Assembly: GCF_001642695.1 (NCBI RefSeq)
Contig: NZ_LWCC02000005.1
Coordinates: forward strand, 2,530,901-2,586,776
Reading direction: 5' to 3'
From: Streptomyces chilikensis
GTDB lineage: Bacteria > Actinomycetota > Actinomycetes > Streptomycetales > Streptomycetaceae
Length of the DNA: 55,876 nt
Numbering within the stretch: the first letter of the stretch is position 1; every line of letters starts with the position of its first letter. A program made the position numbers and the translations under genes. Shown here one piece after another: positions 53,853-55,876 of this stretch. The notes under the pieces are model-generated. The model was not told the origin of the DNA. It worked only from the letters and a program-made list of their open reading frames with translations, and ran no database searches.

Positions 53853-54569
53853 ATGACACGGGCGAGCGATGCGGACCGCGCCGGGACGACCGTGTCCGGC
53901 GGCGAGATCCGTCTGTCCGCCGACGGCCTTCCCACCTGGCTCGACCCGCTGGTCCACGCCGTGGAGACGGTCGAACCGCGCCAGCTGAGCCGCTTCCTGC
54001 CCCCGGCGGACGGCGGCGGCCGCCAGTCCGCCGTGCTGGTCCTGTTCGGTGAGGGCGAGCAGGGCCCCGAGATCCTGCTGACCGAGCGCTCCGGGTCGTT
54101 GCGCTCCCACGCCGGCCAGCCCTCCTTCCCGGGCGGCTCCCTCGACCCCGAGGACGGCGACCCCCACACCGACGGCCCGCTCCGCGCCGCACTGCGCGAG
54201 GCCGAGGAGGAGACCGGCCTCGATCCGGCCGGCGTCCAGCTCTTCGGCGCGCTGCCCAAGCTCTACATCCCGGTCAGCGGCTTCGTGGTGACCCCCGTCC
54301 TGGGCTGGTGGCGTGAGCCCAGCCCGGTCCGCGTGGTCGATCCGGCGGAGACGGCCCGGGTGTTCAACGTCCCCGTCGCCGAGCTCACCGACGCCGGCAA
54401 CCGTGCCGTCGCGGTGCACCCGAGCGGCTACCGCGGCCCGGCCTTCCTGGTGCGGTCCGCCCTCGTCTGGGGGTTCACCGCCGGGATCATCGACCGCCTG
54501 CTGCACTTCGCGGGCTGGGAGCTGCCCTGGGACCGCGACCGCGAGGTGACCCTCGACCGGAGGTCATGA
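53853..54569 (+). CDS. NUDIX hydrolase, CoA pyrophosphatase type
   Basis: A 238-residue NUDIX enzyme. SGSLRSHAGQPSFPGGSLDP is the coenzyme A pyrophosphatase (UPF0035) signature that precedes the NUDIX box, and LREAEEETGLDPAG supplies the metal-binding glutamates. It probably hydrolyses CoA or CoA esters to 3',5'-ADP and phosphopantetheine. Start at ATG 53853 follows AAGGAGG; the frame is open upstream through the repeat spacer. It sits between nth and marP as in other streptomycetes. Confidence 0.92.
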   Translation: MTRASDADRAGTTVSGGEIRLSADGLPTWLDPLVHAVETVEPRQLSRFLPPADGGGRQSAVLVLFGEGEQGPEILLTERSGSLRSHAGQPSFPGGSLDPEDGDPHTDGPLRAALREAEEETGLDPAGVQLFGALPKLYIPVSGFVVTPVLGWWREPSPVRVVDPAETARVFNVPVAELTDAGNRAVAVHPSGYRGPAFLVRSALVWGFTAGIIDRLLHFAGWELPWDRDREVTLDRRS

Positions 54570-54652
54570 CCATGGCTCCGACGGGAAATGGATGACGTGG
54601 TGCCCTGGCGAGCGTGGCGCGGCCGGGAGAGGACGAGGCGAGGCGTGAAGCG

Positions 54653-55852
54653 GTGAACGTGCTGGACATTCTTTTGCTGATCGCCGCCGCCTGGTTCGCG
54701 GTGGTCGGATACCGCCAGGGCTTCGTGGTGGGCATCCTGTCGGTGGTCGGCTTCCTGGGCGGCGGCCTGATCGCCGTCTACCTGCTGCCGGTCCTCTGGG
54801 ACGCCCTCACCGAGAAGTCCGAGGTCAGCACGGTAGCGGCGGTGGTCGCGGTGATCGTGGTGATCGTCTGCGCCTCCGTCGGGCAGGCGCTGACCACCCA
54901 CTGGGGCGGCAAGCTGCGCCGCCGCATCACCTGGTCGCCCGCCCGCGCGCTCGACGCGACGGGCGGCGCGCTGGTCAACGTGGTGGCGATGCTGCTGGTG
55001 GCCTGGCTGATCGGCTCGGCACTGGCCGGTACGACGCTGCCGACGGTCGGCAAGCAGGTCCGCTCCTCCACGGTGCTCCACGGCGTCTCCCGGACCCTGC
55101 CGGAGCAGGCCGACACATGGTTCGCCGACTTCTCCTCGGTGCTCGCCCAGAACGGCTTCCCGCAGGTCTTCAGCCCCTTCGCCAACGAACCGATCCGCGA
55201 GGTCGACCCGCCGGACCCGGCGCTCGTGAACAGCGACGTGGCGGTGCGGGCCAAGCGGTCCATCGTGAAGGTCATGGGCACCGCGACTAGCTGCAGCAAG
55301 GTGCTGGAAGGCACCGGCTTCGTCTTCGCCGGGCAACGCGTGATGACCAACGCGCACGTGGTCGGAGGGGTGGACGAGCCCACCGTGCAGATCGGCGGCG
55401 AGGGCCGCCGCTACGACGCCACCGTGGTGCTCTACGACTGGCAGCGCGACATCGCGGTCCTCGACGTCCCCGGCCTGCCGGCCGACCCGCTGCGGTTCGC
55501 CTCCGCGCGGGCGGAGAGCGGGGACGGCGCCATCGTCGCCGGCTTCCCCGAGAACGGCGGCTACGACGTGCGCGCCGCCCGGGTGCGCGGACAGATCCCG
55601 GCCAACGGGCCCGACATCTACCGCCGCTCCACCGTCCAGCGCGACGTCTACTCCCTCTACACGACGGTCCGCCAGGGCAACTCGGGCGGACCGCTCCTCA
55701 CCACGCGGGGCGAGGTCGTCGGGGTCATCTTCGCCAAGTCGCTCGACGACCCGGACACCGGCTACGCGCTCACCGTCGACGAGATCCGCTCGGACATCGA
55801 CCGGGGCCGCGCCGCCACCCAGCAGGTCGACACCGACCAGTGCGCGCTGTGA
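54653..55852 (+). CDS. marP: Membrane-anchored serine protease MarP
   Basis: A 399-residue protease required in mycobacteria for acid resistance. Four N-terminal membrane helices form a CvpA-like domain (ILLLIAAAWFAVVGYRQGFV, VVGFLGGGLIAVYLLPVLW, AAVVAVIVVIVCASVGQAL, LVNVVAMLLVAWLIGSALA). The trypsin-like domain (about 195-399) has the triad His235 (TNAHVVGG), Asp266 (RDIAVLD) and Ser344 (GNSGGPL). Cys214 and Cys397 sit where Mycobacterium MarP has its redox-sensitive disulphide. GTG 54653 chosen as it starts just before the first helix; GTG 54614 is an alternative. Confidence 0.95.
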   Translation: MNVLDILLLIAAAWFAVVGYRQGFVVGILSVVGFLGGGLIAVYLLPVLWDALTEKSEVSTVAAVVAVIVVIVCASVGQALTTHWGGKLRRRITWSPARALDATGGALVNVVAMLLVAWLIGSALAGTTLPTVGKQVRSSTVLHGVSRTLPEQADTWFADFSSVLAQNGFPQVFSPFANEPIREVDPPDPALVNSDVAVRAKRSIVKVMGTATSCSKVLEGTGFVFAGQRVMTNAHVVGGVDEPTVQIGGEGRRYDATVVLYDWQRDIAVLDVPGLPADPLRFASARAESGDGAIVAGFPENGGYDVRAARVRGQIPANGPDIYRRSTVQRDVYSLYTTVRQGNSGGPLLTTRGEVVGVIFAKSLDDPDTGYALTVDEIRSDIDRGRAATQQVDTDQCAL

Positions 55853-55876
55853 CGACGGCGCTGTGACGACGGCGCC

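Overview
This window is a high-GC actinobacterial chromosome segment, almost certainly from Streptomyces or a close relative. Codon third positions are overwhelmingly G or C, GTG and TTG starts are frequent, and the gene content is that of a Streptomyces chromosome core: wblA beside a class A penicillin-binding protein and paired ArsA-like ATPases, crp divergent from nth, MarP, ybaB-recR-DUF5063, aspartokinase, purA, and tryptophan dioxygenase with kynureninase. No insertion sequence, integrase, phage gene, CRISPR array or rRNA gene was seen.

Layout, left to right. 1-2.3 kb: a diacylglycerol-kinase-like gene cut by the window edge, purA, and an orphan C-terminal piece of the same kinase family downstream of purA, which suggests a local rearrangement. 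2.3-5.6 kb: MarR-type regulator divergent from a two-gene ABC exporter. 5.7-7.6 kb: GAF-SpoIIE phosphatase and STAS antagonist (partner-switching pair). 7.6-12 kb: kynurenine pathway, with formamidase-like hydrolase plus P450 on the minus strand and tryptophan dioxygenase plus kynureninase on the plus strand. 12-15.6 kb: two coupled conserved hypotheticals, a GntR regulator and a class III aminotransferase. 15.8-18.7 kb: a membrane Ser/Thr kinase and a SLATT-type membrane gene whose frame is broken by a 46-bp tandem duplication. 19.1-24.7 kb: ybaB-recR-DUF5063, aspartokinase with an internal beta-subunit start, sigma factor and putative membrane partner. 24.8-28.4 kb: SURF1-like protein, S9 peptidase, RsbW-like ATPase.

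28.6-31.6 kb: a cobalt ECF transporter operon (cbiM-N-Q-O) behind a cobalamin riboswitch. 31.7-34.1 kb: GNAT acetyltransferase, then an ECF41 sigma factor with its carboxymuconolactone-decarboxylase-like partner and a matching ECF41-type promoter. 34.1-40.1 kb: TatA-like and YeaQ-like small membrane proteins, BlaI repressor plus M56 metallopeptidase, Spo0M, and two coupled CNNM/CBS membrane proteins. A palindrome in front of blaI and an inverted repeat in front of spo0M share TCTAC-N6-GTAGA. 40.3-43 kb: a 17-bp-stem terminator, tRNA-Pro(CGG), Pr6Pr membrane protein, metallophosphoesterase and YqeY protein. 43-49.5 kb: PBP, wblA, two ArsA-like ATPases, a 52-aa DUF4177-like gene and a RidA protein. 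49.9-55.9 kb: NUDIX, MBL-fold hydrolase, crp with a Crp-type site, nth, CoA-type NUDIX and the membrane serine protease MarP.

Most of the window is ordinary core genome. The least ordinary points are the frameshifted SLATT gene, the split diacylglycerol-kinase-like gene around purA, the shared TCTAC-N6-GTAGA sites, the ECF41 promoter match, the P450 placed with kynurenine formamidase, and the apparent absence of asd after aspartokinase. I found no clear new defence or mobile system.
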